A DNA stretch of 64,000 nt from NCBI RefSeq assembly GCF_005768555.2, contig NZ_VCHX02000180.1, positions 1 to 64,000 on the forward strand, given 5' to 3'. The position numbers were made by a program, and so were the translations under genes. The notes beneath the pieces are model-generated. The model was not told where the DNA came from. It did not search any database and saw only the letters and a list, made by a program, of their open reading frames with translations. Origin of the DNA: Streptomyces sporangiiformans (GTDB lineage Bacteria; Actinomycetota; Actinomycetes; Streptomycetales; Streptomycetaceae). Below, one piece after another: positions 16,383 through 25,176 of the stretch (position 1 is the stretch's first letter; the number at the start of each line of letters is the position of its first letter).

Positions 16383-17357
16383 TCACTCCTCGAGCTCGTT
16401 CAGGGCAGCCACGAGTTCCGGAGCGACGGCTTCATGGAGCCAGGACTCGTGGTCGGCACCCAGGGCGCGCGGGACCGTTTCGGCGAGCATGATCAGGTAG
16501 AGGTAGCTGCGGTAGAGGGCGAGGCGCCGGCGGGCCGCAGGAGTGAAATCGGCCCGGCCGCCCGCCTCTTGATAGCCCGCCAGGAAAGCCCCGTCCTGTT
16601 GGATGTCGCCGAGCAGGGCCAGGGAGACGAAGTCCGCCAGTGGGTCGCCCCAGAACATGCGCTCGCCGTCGATCAGACCCCCGATCCTGGGGCTGCCGGT
16701 GCTCTCCGGGCGCTCGACGAGGATGTTCCCCCGCCACAGGTCGAAGTGCACCAGGCACGGTTCCACGACCTCGTCGAGGGCGTCGTACGCGGACTTCGCG
16801 GCCCGTGCCACCTCGTCCACCGGGAGCGGCAGCCGGGCGTGGTAGCGGCGGGCGTCGTCCAGGACAGCGTCGTACATCGTGGTGAAGGCCGTACGCCAGT
16901 CGGCGGCCAACGGCCCCAGCGCGCCTGAGGGATAGCCGAACCCGGGCCCGGACACTCGGTGCAGACGGGCCACCTGCCGCCCCAACTCCTGGCGAAGCTC
17001 CGCCTGTTCGCCGTCCGGGAAGGAACCCCACGGATCGCCCGGACAGGCCGTCATCAGAAGATGACGGCCGGTGGGAGCGGACGCGTCGAGACAGAGGGCC
17101 ACCACACGCGGCGCGGGTACGTCGGCCGGGGCGGCCGAGCGGTAGAACTCCGCCTCGGAGACAAGGAGTTCGCGCTCATGGCTCAGACCGGGCGCGGTGG
17201 GAGGTGGCGGGGTCTTGAGTATGTAGCGGCTGCCATCGGTGAGGACGACTTCCTCGACATCGTTGTACGTCCCGCCGCTCAACGACCGGCACTGGGCCGG
17301 CCGCTCCGACGGCAGCCCGGCCGCTTCGAGGATCAGTCGGACCCGCTCCTGAGGCAT
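16383..17357 (-). CDS. Aminoglycoside phosphotransferase-fold kinase
   Basis: A 324-residue APH/choline-kinase-like protein. Nucleotide binding is at SGGTYNDVEEV and the lysine in YILKTP; the catalytic loop is LVHFDLWRGNIL (Asp and Asn) and the metal Asp is in LIDGERMFWGDPLADF. These are general features of small-molecule kinases; there is no sign it acts on a clinical aminoglycoside. ATG at 17357 is chosen for family length. It is divergent from the arsR gene and may share its promoter region. Confidence 0.82.
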   Translation of the reverse strand: MPQERVRLILEAAGLPSERPAQCRSLSGGTYNDVEEVVLTDGSRYILKTPPPPTAPGLSHERELLVSEAEFYRSAAPADVPAPRVVALCLDASAPTGRHLLMTACPGDPWGSFPDGEQAELRQELGRQVARLHRVSGPGFGYPSGALGPLAADWRTAFTTMYDAVLDDARRYHARLPLPVDEVARAAKSAYDALDEVVEPCLVHFDLWRGNILVERPESTGSPRIGGLIDGERMFWGDPLADFVSLALLGDIQQDGAFLAGYQEAGGRADFTPAARRRLALYRSYLYLIMLAETVPRALGADHESWLHEAVAPELVAALNELEE

Positions 17358-17454
17358 CCCGCGCCCACCCCGTTCCGTTCGTCGCCGTGACACCACCCTG
17401 AACCGGTTCAGCGTACGAGAGAACCCGCGTACTCCGGGGCGCGTCGAGGGTTGA

Positions 17455-17480
17455 GAAGAAATCTTTGCATAGATATCTTC
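17455..17480. promoter_or_regulatory. Inverted repeat at the ArsR promoter
   Basis: GAAGAAATCT (17455-17464), a 6-base spacer, AGATATCTTC (17471-17480): arms match at 9 of 10 positions. The AT-rich repeat ends five bases before the arsR ATG in an otherwise GC-rich region, so it likely covers the promoter and serves as the ArsR operator. Confidence 0.65.
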
Positions 17481-17485
17481 TCACT

Positions 17486-18061
17486 ATGCCTCCCTCGCAA
17501 CCGCGCATGCTGTCCGACATCGACGCGCTCAAGGCCCTTGCTCACCCTCTGCGGCAACAGTTGCTGGCATGGCTTCAGCGCCATGGCGCGGCCACGTCCG
17601 CCGACTTGGCCGCCGAGTTCGGCGAGGACCGCGGCGCGACCAGCTACCACCTGCGGCAACTCGCCCGATTCGGGTTCATCGAAGAGGACACGGACCGTTC
17701 GTCCGGGCGTCGCAGATACTGGCGAGCCATCCCGCAGGACGTGCGCCTGCCGCGCCGCCCGGCAGACCCCGAGATCGCTGTCGCCGCCGATGAGGTCCAT
17801 CGACAGTGGATGGAACGTGCTGAGCGCGACCTGACCGCCTATCTGTCCAGCAGGGAAACGTTCGGCGAGTTCACCGCCGCCGCCATGCACTCCTACGGCG
17901 GCACCACGCTCACCGCCGAGGAGCTGGCCCAGTTCGGAGAGGAGTACGTTGCCTTTCTCTCCCGCTGGCACCGGGAACCCAGTCAGGCGCCACCCGGCAG
18001 TCGGCATGTCTCCGTGGTGTTCCACGCGTTCCCCACGCCGGGCCCCGGGGACGCGTCGTGA
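17486..18061 (+). CDS. ArsR-type helix-turn-helix regulator
   Basis: A 191-residue regulator with an N-terminal winged helix: ALKALAHPLRQQLLAWL, ATSADLAAEFGEDRGATSYHLRQLARFGFI. No metal-binding cysteine pair is seen, so it is not a metal sensor of the classical type. The tail (WHREPSQAPPGSRHVSVVFHAF) is like other ArsR proteins that control drug transporters. It has no ribosome site before the ATG at 17486, hinting at a leaderless transcript. Its last four bases overlap the MFS gene (GTGA), so regulator and transporter are co-translated. Confidence 0.88.
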   Translation: MPPSQPRMLSDIDALKALAHPLRQQLLAWLQRHGAATSADLAAEFGEDRGATSYHLRQLARFGFIEEDTDRSSGRRRYWRAIPQDVRLPRRPADPEIAVAADEVHRQWMERAERDLTAYLSSRETFGEFTAAAMHSYGGTTLTAEELAQFGEEYVAFLSRWHREPSQAPPGSRHVSVVFHAFPTPGPGDAS

Positions 18062-19311
18062 CCGCCCCCGTCAGACAGAGGACCACCGAACGTCCCTCGC
18101 TCTGGCGCAACCGCGAGTTCGTCGCCCTGTGGAGCGGTCAGGTCGTCTCGACCCTGGGCGCCCAGATCAGCGGAACGGCGATGCCGCTGCTCGTGCTCGC
18201 GACCACCGAATCGCCCTCTGACGCCGGAATCGTCGGAGCCGCGGGCACGCTGCCCTTCCTCGTCGCTCACCTGCCGGCCGGACCGCTGGTGGACCGGTGG
18301 AACCGCCGCTGGATCCTGCTGATCAGCGAACTCGTCGCGGGCCTGGCACTGGCCACCGTCCCGGTCGCCATGTGGTGGGGCACACTCTCGATCGCTCACC
18401 TCGCCGCGGTCTCCTTCTTACAGGGACTGTGCTTCGTCTTCTTCGGGCTGGCTGAGCGCGCCGCCCTCCCCAAGATCGTCCCGGCGGCGCTTTTGCCCAC
18501 CGCGGTGGCCCACAACGAGGCCAGGAGCCGCGGCGCGGCTCTGGCCGGTCCTCCCCTGGGCGGCCTGCTCTTCGGCATCGGCCGCGCCATACCCTTCCTG
18601 GCCGACGCGCTCTCCTACGTCATCGCCTCCATCGGACTGCTGCTCATCCGAAGCGACCTGCAGAATCGGACGACGACACCACCGGAACCACTGTGGCAAG
18701 CCACCACCGCAGGCCTGCGCTGGATCTGGCGCCATCCCCTCATCCGCGCCGCGATCCTGCTGATCGCCGTCAGCAACCTGGTCTTTCACGCCCTCGTATT
18801 GATCATCGTCGTCCTCGCCCAGCAGCACGGCGCCACATCCACCACCATCGGCATGATGCTCGGCATCTACAGCGGCGGCGGTTTCATCGGGGCGCTCGCG
18901 GCGAGCAGATTCCATCATCGCTTCACGCCCAGAACCGTCATCATCGGGGTCAACTGGATCTGGGCTGCGCTTCTGCCCCTGTTCGCACTCGCGTCCAGCC
19001 CTCTGCTGATCGGTGTTGTCGGCGCCGCCTGCGCCTTCATCGGACCGCTGTGGAACGTCGTGATCATCACCTACACAACCGTCCTGGTTCCCAACGAGTT
19101 GCTGGGACGCGTCACCAGCGCGGCCATGACCCTGTCCTGGGGCGTCATGCCGCCGGCCTCCCTCGGCGCCGGCTACCTGCTCACCGCCCTCGGACCGACC
19201 AGCTCCGTACTGGTGCTGACCATGGTCATGCTCGTCACTGCGGTCATCGCCACCGCCAGCCCGGCCGTCCGGCATGCCCCGCCACTGCCCTCACCTGACG
19301 AGTCGGCCTGA
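18058..19311 (+). CDS. MFS transporter, probable drug efflux
   Basis: A 417-residue, 12-helix major facilitator protein. The N-half holds WRNREFVALWSGQVVSTLGAQISGTAMPLL and the loop DRWNRRWIL of the DRxxRR motif; the second half starts near LIRAAILLIAVSNLVFHALV. This pattern is that of enterobactin/macrolide-type exporters (MFS_3). GTG start overlaps the ArsR stop codon. The ArsR-MFS pair is a standard inducible efflux module; substrate unknown. Confidence 0.88.
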   Translation: MTAPVRQRTTERPSLWRNREFVALWSGQVVSTLGAQISGTAMPLLVLATTESPSDAGIVGAAGTLPFLVAHLPAGPLVDRWNRRWILLISELVAGLALATVPVAMWWGTLSIAHLAAVSFLQGLCFVFFGLAERAALPKIVPAALLPTAVAHNEARSRGAALAGPPLGGLLFGIGRAIPFLADALSYVIASIGLLLIRSDLQNRTTTPPEPLWQATTAGLRWIWRHPLIRAAILLIAVSNLVFHALVLIIVVLAQQHGATSTTIGMMLGIYSGGGFIGALAASRFHHRFTPRTVIIGVNWIWAALLPLFALASSPLLIGVVGAACAFIGPLWNVVIITYTTVLVPNELLGRVTSAAMTLSWGVMPPASLGAGYLLTALGPTSSVLVLTMVMLVTAVIATASPAVRHAPPLPSPDESA

Positions 19312-19366
19312 CTGACAAGACGGTGGACCACAAGCGGAGCCGACACGCAGGAATTAGGCTCCGCGC

Positions 19367-19726
19367 ATGGAACAGAGCGAGATCATCCTGCGTGCGATCG
19401 GCGTCCTGACCGAGACCCAGGAGATGGTGCGCAGGATCAACGGGGACGCGGACGTCGACGCGGACGTCGGCGACGCCCAGCTCGGCAGGCTGGTCACGGA
19501 GGTGTTCCCGCCGGTGGAAGTGCCTGTCGACGCGACTCCGGCCGAGGCGGGCCAGGCCGTCGTCGACGCACTGATGCCCGCCGCGATCTCCCTGGTGGGC
19601 GCCTTCGCGTTCGTCTTCTCCGAACTCGCCGAAGTTCACGACACGGGCCGGTCCGACATCACGAGCACCGAACTCCTGCGGACGCTCGCGCTTCGCCTGT
19701 CGAACAGGGACAGCGACGAGGAGTAG
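19367..19726 (+). CDS. Hypothetical protein, alanine/aspartate rich
   Basis: A 119-residue protein beginning MEQSEIILRAIGVLTE and containing a hydrophobic stretch AAISLVGAFAFVFSELAEV. No family recognised. Codon use is Streptomyces-like and the frame is well bounded, but the ribosome site is poor (AGGAA about 15 bases upstream). It converges on the DUF3626 gene 33 bp away. Confidence 0.6.
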   Translation: MEQSEIILRAIGVLTETQEMVRRINGDADVDADVGDAQLGRLVTEVFPPVEVPVDATPAEAGQAVVDALMPAAISLVGAFAFVFSELAEVHDTGRSDITSTELLRTLALRLSNRDSDEE

Positions 19727-19758
19727 ACGGGAAAGAGAAGAGGAACAGCCGGCAGCAA

Positions 19759-20601
19759 TCAGACGGCAGGGGCCCCGAAGCGCGCGAGGCAGTGCCACAC
19801 CTTCTTCAGGTCCTGCGGGTCGTGGCGGCCCGTGCGGGCCGCGTCGCCGATGACCCGTGGGTCGAGGCGGCCGTCCTCGGAGATCCGCGCGCCCAACTCG
19901 ACGTACTCCGGACCGCGGAAGTCCGGGTGGCGCCGCAGTTCCTCGACGGAGAGCCGGTATCCGGGATGCCACTCGACCGGGCACGGCAGCAGCTTGGCCG
20001 CGGCCTCCACCGGGGTGCCGCAGTAGCAGGGGTCGAGAACCAGGGCCTCCGCGTCCCGGTCCAGTACGACGAGTCCGTGCACCTGGGCCTCGATGTAGTC
20101 GTCGAGGGCGTCCCGGTCGTCCTCCTCGGCCAGCCGTATGAGGGACATGCCGTCGGCGACTCCGAACGCCGTCGGATCGACAGAACTGTCGGGGTAACAG
20201 AACGTGGCACGCCGCAGCGCTTCTCCGGTCAGCCGGAAGTGCGCGGAGCCGAACCTCGGTGCGGCGCCCACCACTTGGTGCCGGAAGTTCAGCGCGCCGT
20301 ACACCGGACGCTCGTGCGCGTCCGCGGCGTCGTACGCCCCGGCGAAGATCCGGCTCTCCCAGCGCCAGCGGTCGCCGCCGGGATGTGCCGTCAGCCCGCC
20401 GTTGCTCGTACCGGTGACGAACTGCGAGTGGTACGTGCCGTCCTCGGCCAGTGCCTCCAGGATCGGCAGCCCGCGCACCAGTCGGTCCGGGTGGAAGTTC
20501 AGGGTCACCCGTAGCGCCGGATCCACGGCGGGCCCGGACGACAGCGTCGCCACATGGCGCAGCGCACGCCCCCGTGGCGAACGGGGGTTCCCGAAATTCA
20601 T
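19759..20601 (-). CDS. DUF3626 family protein
   Basis: A 280-residue protein with the block LRVTLNFHPDR, TYHSQFVTGTSNGGLTA, RPVYGALNFRHQVVGAAPRFGSAHFRL that I associate with DUF3626. Function is unknown to me; the fold of these motifs (R, N-F-H, G-S-x-H-F-R-L) suggests an enzyme active site. The ATG at 20601 has GGAGAT seven bases upstream. It is divergent from the FBP-domain gene and the shared promoter contains an unusual CTAG-rich pair of palindromes. Confidence 0.65.
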   Translation of the reverse strand: MNFGNPRSPRGRALRHVATLSSGPAVDPALRVTLNFHPDRLVRGLPILEALAEDGTYHSQFVTGTSNGGLTAHPGGDRWRWESRIFAGAYDAADAHERPVYGALNFRHQVVGAAPRFGSAHFRLTGEALRRATFCYPDSSVDPTAFGVADGMSLIRLAEEDDRDALDDYIEAQVHGLVVLDRDAEALVLDPCYCGTPVEAAAKLLPCPVEWHPGYRLSVEELRRHPDFRGPEYVELGARISEDGRLDPRVIGDAARTGRHDPQDLKKVWHCLARFGAPAV

Positions 20602-20620
20602 TCGATCTCCTTCCGGTTGA

Positions 20621-20654
20621 CTAGGTAGCCTAGATGGAAAGCTAGAGCCTCTAG
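20621..20654. promoter_or_regulatory. Paired CTAG-rich palindromes in divergent promoter
   Basis: CTAGG-TAG-CCTAG (20621-20633) and CTAGAG-C-CTCTAG (20642-20654). Four CTAG tetramers lie at 20621, 20630, 20642 and 20651, that is with spacings of 9, 12 and 9 bp. CTAG is rare in Streptomyces DNA, so this cluster is very unlikely by chance. It sits between the DUF3626 and FBP genes and is a candidate operator for both. Confidence 0.75.
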
Positions 20655-20735
20655 GTAGCTGTGAGGCTCTCAGTTGCGCGTCGGCCCGACCCGGGACCGG
20701 TTCGCGACCACCCGACTCCCAGGAGACCCCTCAAG

Positions 20736-21230
20736 ATGAGAGCACTCACCGAGCAGGACATCCGCAACTCATTTGTCAACTGCTCCAAGGGAGAGGCCAA
20801 ACGCCTGGCGATACCGCGCGACCTGGCCGAACGCCCCTGGGACGACTTGGACTTCCTCGGCTGGCGCGATCCGGGGGCGCCCGACCGCAGTTACCTCGTG
20901 ACCGAGCGGGGCGACGGCCTCGTCGGCGTCACCCTGCGCTTTCCGTCCTCGCGGCGCGGCTTCCTGCACCGCAGCATGTGTTCGCTGTGCCTGACGACGC
21001 ACCCGGGCAACGGTGTCTCCCTGATGACGGCCCGCAAGGCGGGTGCGGCCGGCCGCGAGGGCAACTCCGTCGGTGTGTACATGTGCACCGACCTCGCCTG
21101 CTCCCTGTACGTACGCGGCAAGAAGACGCCCGAGTCGGGGTCCCGCATGGAGGAGAGCCTCACGACGGAGGAGCAGATCGCCCGGACGACCGGCCATCTG
21201 TCCGCCTTTCTGGACAAGCTGTACGCCTGA
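20736..21230 (+). CDS. FBP-domain (treble-clef zinc finger) protein
   Basis: A 164-residue protein. The segments SFVNCSKGEAKRL, WDDLDFLGWRDPGAPDRSYLV and the zinc cysteines in CSLC (about residues 86-89) and CTDLAC are those of the FBP domain, a treble-clef zinc finger. In elongation-factor-binding relatives (FusB/FBP family) this domain binds EF-G; whether this short protein does so is inference. ATG at 20736 has AGGAGA ten bases upstream. It shares a CTAG-rich promoter with the DUF3626 gene. Confidence 0.75.
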   Translation: MRALTEQDIRNSFVNCSKGEAKRLAIPRDLAERPWDDLDFLGWRDPGAPDRSYLVTERGDGLVGVTLRFPSSRRGFLHRSMCSLCLTTHPGNGVSLMTARKAGAAGREGNSVGVYMCTDLACSLYVRGKKTPESGSRMEESLTTEEQIARTTGHLSAFLDKLYA

Positions 21231-21375
21231 GCCCGCCCGCAGGCCAGGGGCTCGTCCTTTGCCTTCTCGGCCGTGTCAGACTGGCCGCTCGGCCTGTGCG
21301 TCCTTGCCGTCGTCTCGGGTGAGCTGCGCCGACTGAACACGTTCGGTGCGGCTGTGAAACGGGAAGTGCCCAAGG

Positions 21376-22626
21376 ATGCGCGATGTACGTGAGACGTGGG
21401 CCATCGGCGTGGCCCAGGCCCGGAAGTGGCGCCAGGAGCCCGTCGTCGTCCAGACCCTAAGGTCGGCGGCGGCCGCGACGATCGCGTACGTGGTCGCACT
21501 GCGCTTCAGCCCCGAGGCCGCGCCACTCACCGCTCCGCTGACCGCGCTCCTCGTCGTACAGGTCACCCTCTACGCCACACTGACCACCGGCATACGCCGG
21601 GTGAACTCGGTGGTGGCCGGTGTCGTCCTCGCCATCGGATTCAGCGTCCTGGTCGGACTGACCTGGTGGAGCCTGGCCCTGCTCATCCTCGCGTCGCTGG
21701 CCGTCGGGCATCTGGTGCGGGTCAGCGAGTTCGTGCCCGAGGTGGCGATCAGCGCGATGCTGGTCCTCGGCGTCACCAGGGTCGGTGACACCGCCTGGGC
21801 CCGGGTGCTGGAGACCTTCATCGGAGCCGTCGTCGGGCTCGGCTTCAACCTGCTTTTCGCTCCTCCGGTGTGGGTGGGCGTGGCCGGTGAGTCCATCGAG
21901 GGTCTGGCGCGCCGGATGCGGCAGCTGATGCTGCTGCTCGGCGAGGAGGCGGGCGGGCGCGCCCCCGTGGTGGCGGACGCGACCGAGCGGCTGCACGAGG
22001 CGCGCCGCCTCGACCACGACATCATCGAGGTGGACGCGGCCCTCAAACAGGCCGAGGACAGCCTGCGCCTCAATCCCCGCGTACGCGAAGGGCTGCTGCA
22101 CCGGGTCGTCCTGCGCACCGGCCTCGACACACTGGAGATCTGCACGGTGGTCCTGCGCGTTCTCGCGCGCACCCTCACCGACCTCGCCAAGGAACGCGAT
22201 CCGCAGCCGCTGTTCGACCGGGAGACCGGCGCGGCACTGGAGCGGCTCCTGGGCGAGGTCGCCGACGCCGTGGTCAGCTTCGCCGTGCTGGTCACCACCG
22301 ACGTCAGCCGCAGCGCGGAGTCCGCGGAGGCCCGGCTCGCCTCCGAACTGGCCGCGGCGACCGCCACCCGCGACAAGCTGGCCCAGTTGCTCCTCGACGA
22401 GGTCCAGCGGGACGTGCGCTCGTGGCAGCTGCACGGCGCGGTCCTCACGGAGGTCACCCGGATCCTCGACGAACTCGACATGGAGCACCGTTCCCAGCGA
22501 CTCCTCGAGGAACTGGACCGGTGCACGCGGGAAGAGCGCGAACGCATGCCCCGGCTGACCCGCTTGCGCCAGGGCCTGCGCTCGTCACGGCGGAACCGTC
22601 GCACCCCGTCGAATCGTGCTACGTGA
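21376..22626 (+). CDS. FUSC-type aromatic acid exporter family protein, second copy
   Basis: A 416-residue membrane protein with about five to six N-terminal helices (AAATIAYVVALRFS, APLTALLVVQVTLYATLTTG, VLAIGFSVLVGLTWWSLALLILA, FIGAVVGLGFNLLFAPPVWV) and a long helical cytosolic tail. It has the same layout as the protein at 15043-16257 but little direct identity. Likely a FUSC/ArAE transporter; substrate unknown. The ATG has GGGAAGTG some distance upstream. Basic tail SRRNRRTPSNRAT. The next gene starts 58 bp later, perhaps in one transcript. Confidence 0.78.
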   Translation: MRDVRETWAIGVAQARKWRQEPVVVQTLRSAAAATIAYVVALRFSPEAAPLTAPLTALLVVQVTLYATLTTGIRRVNSVVAGVVLAIGFSVLVGLTWWSLALLILASLAVGHLVRVSEFVPEVAISAMLVLGVTRVGDTAWARVLETFIGAVVGLGFNLLFAPPVWVGVAGESIEGLARRMRQLMLLLGEEAGGRAPVVADATERLHEARRLDHDIIEVDAALKQAEDSLRLNPRVREGLLHRVVLRTGLDTLEICTVVLRVLARTLTDLAKERDPQPLFDRETGAALERLLGEVADAVVSFAVLVTTDVSRSAESAEARLASELAAATATRDKLAQLLLDEVQRDVRSWQLHGAVLTEVTRILDELDMEHRSQRLLEELDRCTREERERMPRLTRLRQGLRSSRRNRRTPSNRAT

Positions 22627-22684
22627 CGAACACGACAACGGCGCGGGACCGCACGACGAGAACGCCCGGACAAGGGGAGTGCGC

Positions 22685-23788
22685 ATGACCGACGACACCG
22701 TGCGGATCGACGGGAACACGCTGCGGCTGCCGGGCGGCGTGCTGGTCCGGTTCATCCGTACCCTGCGCCTGCCGGAGACGGGAACCCATCCGCTGCCGCC
22801 GGGGCTCGGCGAGTTCCCGATACGGCGCGTCGAGGACTTTCCGGACACGGTGCCCCCGGAGTGGCTGGCGCGCGGCGGTGTGATGCTGCCGGTGTATCTG
22901 CGTGAGGCCATGTGGCTGAGCTTCGCCGGTACGTCGGAGCCGGCCGCCCTGCAGGTGGGCGTCGGCAAGGTGTGCGCGGTCTCGGGTAAGCCGTGGAGCT
23001 CCCGCCTGGTGCGGGATCCGCAGAACTATGTGGTGCTGCCACGCCAGCCGTGGCTCGACGGCATCAACTCCGGGAAGGGCACGGTCCGTCAGTTCGTGGC
23101 GGTTCCGCTCGGGCTCGGCGCCACGGTCGAGGGACAGGTCACCGGCGAGGAGGTGTGGGGCGGCGTACAGCTGCAGTCGTTCCCGCTCAATGACACCGCC
23201 CTGGCCGAATGGCGGGAGGCGCAGCGGCATGCGGCGGAGCAGGCGGCACGGCGGCGGAGCATGACGGCGACCGGCGGTTATGGAGCCGCGCTCCCCATGG
23301 CCGCGCCCGGTTCTCCTCCCCCGCCCCCGATGGCCGCTCCGATGCCGGCCCGGTCGGGCCGCCCGCAGGGGTCGTCATCCCCCGCGGGCGGCGCGCCGCG
23401 GCCCGCGGCGGCGATGGGGCTCGGGGTCGGTGGTTCGATGCGCCAGGAGGTCTACCGCGACGACCGCCCCCTCACGGACTGGGCGCGGACGGCGGCGGGG
23501 CGCGTGTTCGTGCACCTGGTCACGCCTCCCGAGTGGCGGCGCATCACCGGCGAGGCGGCCCCGCCCTCGCCCGTCGATCGCGCGGCCTACACACGGGCCG
23601 GGTTGCCGTGGTTCGACTACTACGACCAGGACGCCGACGATCTGTCCCCCACGGACGCCCTCGGCTCGGTGAACCCGGTCGGCGACTGGCTGGGCGACGA
23701 CCACACTCCCTGGGAGCCGCCGTCGCCCCACCAGGTGAAGCCACTCGGGGACGCACCGGGGAAACCGGTCGGGGACGGCGACTGGTAG
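22685..23788 (+). CDS. Conserved-looking protein with proline-rich linker
   Basis: A 367-residue soluble protein of unknown family. Two domains are joined by a low-complexity linker of proline, alanine and glycine (residues about 195-245, e.g. GSPPPPPMAAPMP). The N-terminal part repeats beta-rich segments (GNTLRLPGGVLVRFIRTLRLP); the C-terminal domain holds YRDDRPLTDWARTAAGRVFVHL and PWFDYYDQDADDLS. ATG at 22685 has AAGGGGAG upstream. No membrane helix or signal peptide. The sequence gives no catalytic motif I recognise. Confidence 0.65.
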   Translation: MTDDTVRIDGNTLRLPGGVLVRFIRTLRLPETGTHPLPPGLGEFPIRRVEDFPDTVPPEWLARGGVMLPVYLREAMWLSFAGTSEPAALQVGVGKVCAVSGKPWSSRLVRDPQNYVVLPRQPWLDGINSGKGTVRQFVAVPLGLGATVEGQVTGEEVWGGVQLQSFPLNDTALAEWREAQRHAAEQAARRRSMTATGGYGAALPMAAPGSPPPPPMAAPMPARSGRPQGSSSPAGGAPRPAAAMGLGVGGSMRQEVYRDDRPLTDWARTAAGRVFVHLVTPPEWRRITGEAAPPSPVDRAAYTRAGLPWFDYYDQDADDLSPTDALGSVNPVGDWLGDDHTPWEPPSPHQVKPLGDAPGKPVGDGDW

Positions 23789-23937
23789 CCGCCGGGGAGG
23801 GCTACGTGGGCTGGGTGCCGCCGCCGCACTGTGCGCACCTGCCCTTGAACGATGTTTGCTCTTCACCACCGCTACTTGCCAAGGTGGAGCTCTCGGCTGA
23901 GATCACAGCTGAGGCGACCGACACCAGAGGTGCAGGC

Positions 23938-25176
23938 ATGAGCAGTGGTGAGGAACCGTCGCGGGGAACGCGCGGCGGCGGCTGGAGCAGGCGCCGTTTC
24001 TTCGGCGCGCTCGCGGGCGCGGCCGCGGTGACGACGGTACCGGCGTGCGCGGCGTCCGAGACCGACTCCGCGGCCACGTCCACCCCGACGGCGGCCACCA
24101 CTCCGACGGCGGCCACCCCGACGCCGTCCCGCCGCACCGGCCCCCGCCCCCTGTTCCTCGGCACGTACACCTCGGTCGAGGGCGGCGGCACGGGCATCGG
24201 TCTCGCGACGTACGACAGCACGACGGGCCGGATCACCGGCAAGGGAACGCTCACGGGCGTCGGCGACCCGTCCTATCTCGCCGTGCATCCGAACGGGCGC
24301 GTGCTCTACGCCGTCAACGAGCGGGAGGACGGCGGCGTGACAGCGGTGCGGCTGTCGACGAGCGGGCGCCACAAGGTACTTGGTACGCGCGGTACGGGAG
24401 GCTCCGGTCCCTGTCATCTGTCCGTACACCCCGGTGGACGGTGGCTGCTGAGCGCCAACTACGGCTCCGGCAGTGTGGCCGTGCATCCCATGGACGCCTC
24501 GGGCGCGCTCGGCGAGCGGACGGATCTGGTGACGCATTCCAGCCCGCCGCCCGGGCCGGGCCAAGAGGGGCCGCACGCACACCAGTTCATCACCAGTCCG
24601 GACGGCGGCCATGTGCTGGCGGTCGACCTGGGGGCGGACACCGTCTACACCTATCGTCTGGACGCGTCCGCGGGCACGCTCAAGCCGGTCTCCCAGGCAC
24701 ACACGCGCCCGGGCGCGGGCCCGCGCCATCTCACCTTCCACCCCGGGGGCCGCTTCGCCTATCTGGCGAACGAGCTCGACAACACGGTCACGGTGTGCGC
24801 CTACGACCCGGCCACCGGCCGTCTCACGCCGGGCGATCCGCAACCGACCGGCACGGGCGAGGGCACGAACTACCCGGCGCAGCTGGTCGTCACGCCCAAG
24901 GGCTCGCACGCGTATCTCGCCAACCGTGGCCACAACAGCCTGACCCGGTACGCCGTCGAGGCGGACGGGGGCCGGCTGCGCTTGCTGGACACCGTGCCGG
25001 TGGAGGGCGACTTCCCTCGCCAGATCGCCCTCTCGCCGGGCGGGAACCTGATGTTCGCGGCGAACCAGAAGTCGAGCACGGTCAGCGTCTTCCGTGTCGA
25101 CCAGAACTCCGGCGAACTCCGGCTCGCGGGCAAGCCGTTCGCATCACCCGTCGCCGTTTGTGCGCTGCCGCTGTAG
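23938..25176 (+). CDS. Tat-exported lactonase-family beta-propeller protein
   Basis: A 412-residue secreted protein. The N-terminus has a twin-arginine signal (SRRRFFGALAG, residues about 17-27) ending in a possible lipobox-like VPAC. After a threonine/alanine linker comes a seven-bladed propeller of the 6-phosphogluconolactonase (Pgl/COG2706) type: FLGTYTS, SYLAVHPNGR, CHLSVHPGGRWLLSANYGSGS, GPHAHQFITSPDGG, GPRHLTFHPGGRFAYLANEL. Because it is exported, it is probably not the cytosolic pentose-phosphate enzyme; a carbohydrate lactonase or binding protein on the surface is more likely. It overlaps the convergent DUF2470 gene by 33 bp. Confidence 0.82.
   Translation: MSSGEEPSRGTRGGGWSRRRFFGALAGAAAVTTVPACAASETDSAATSTPTAATTPTAATPTPSRRTGPRPLFLGTYTSVEGGGTGIGLATYDSTTGRITGKGTLTGVGDPSYLAVHPNGRVLYAVNEREDGGVTAVRLSTSGRHKVLGTRGTGGSGPCHLSVHPGGRWLLSANYGSGSVAVHPMDASGALGERTDLVTHSSPPPGPGQEGPHAHQFITSPDGGHVLAVDLGADTVYTYRLDASAGTLKPVSQAHTRPGAGPRHLTFHPGGRFAYLANELDNTVTVCAYDPATGRLTPGDPQPTGTGEGTNYPAQLVVTPKGSHAYLANRGHNSLTRYAVEADGGRLRLLDTVPVEGDFPRQIALSPGGNLMFAANQKSSTVSVFRVDQNSGELRLAGKPFASPVAVCALPL

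Noticed and set aside
16383..17357. True aminoglycoside resistance gene
   Set aside because: Only general APH-fold kinase motifs are present; there is no drug-resistance subgroup feature or antibiotic cluster nearby.
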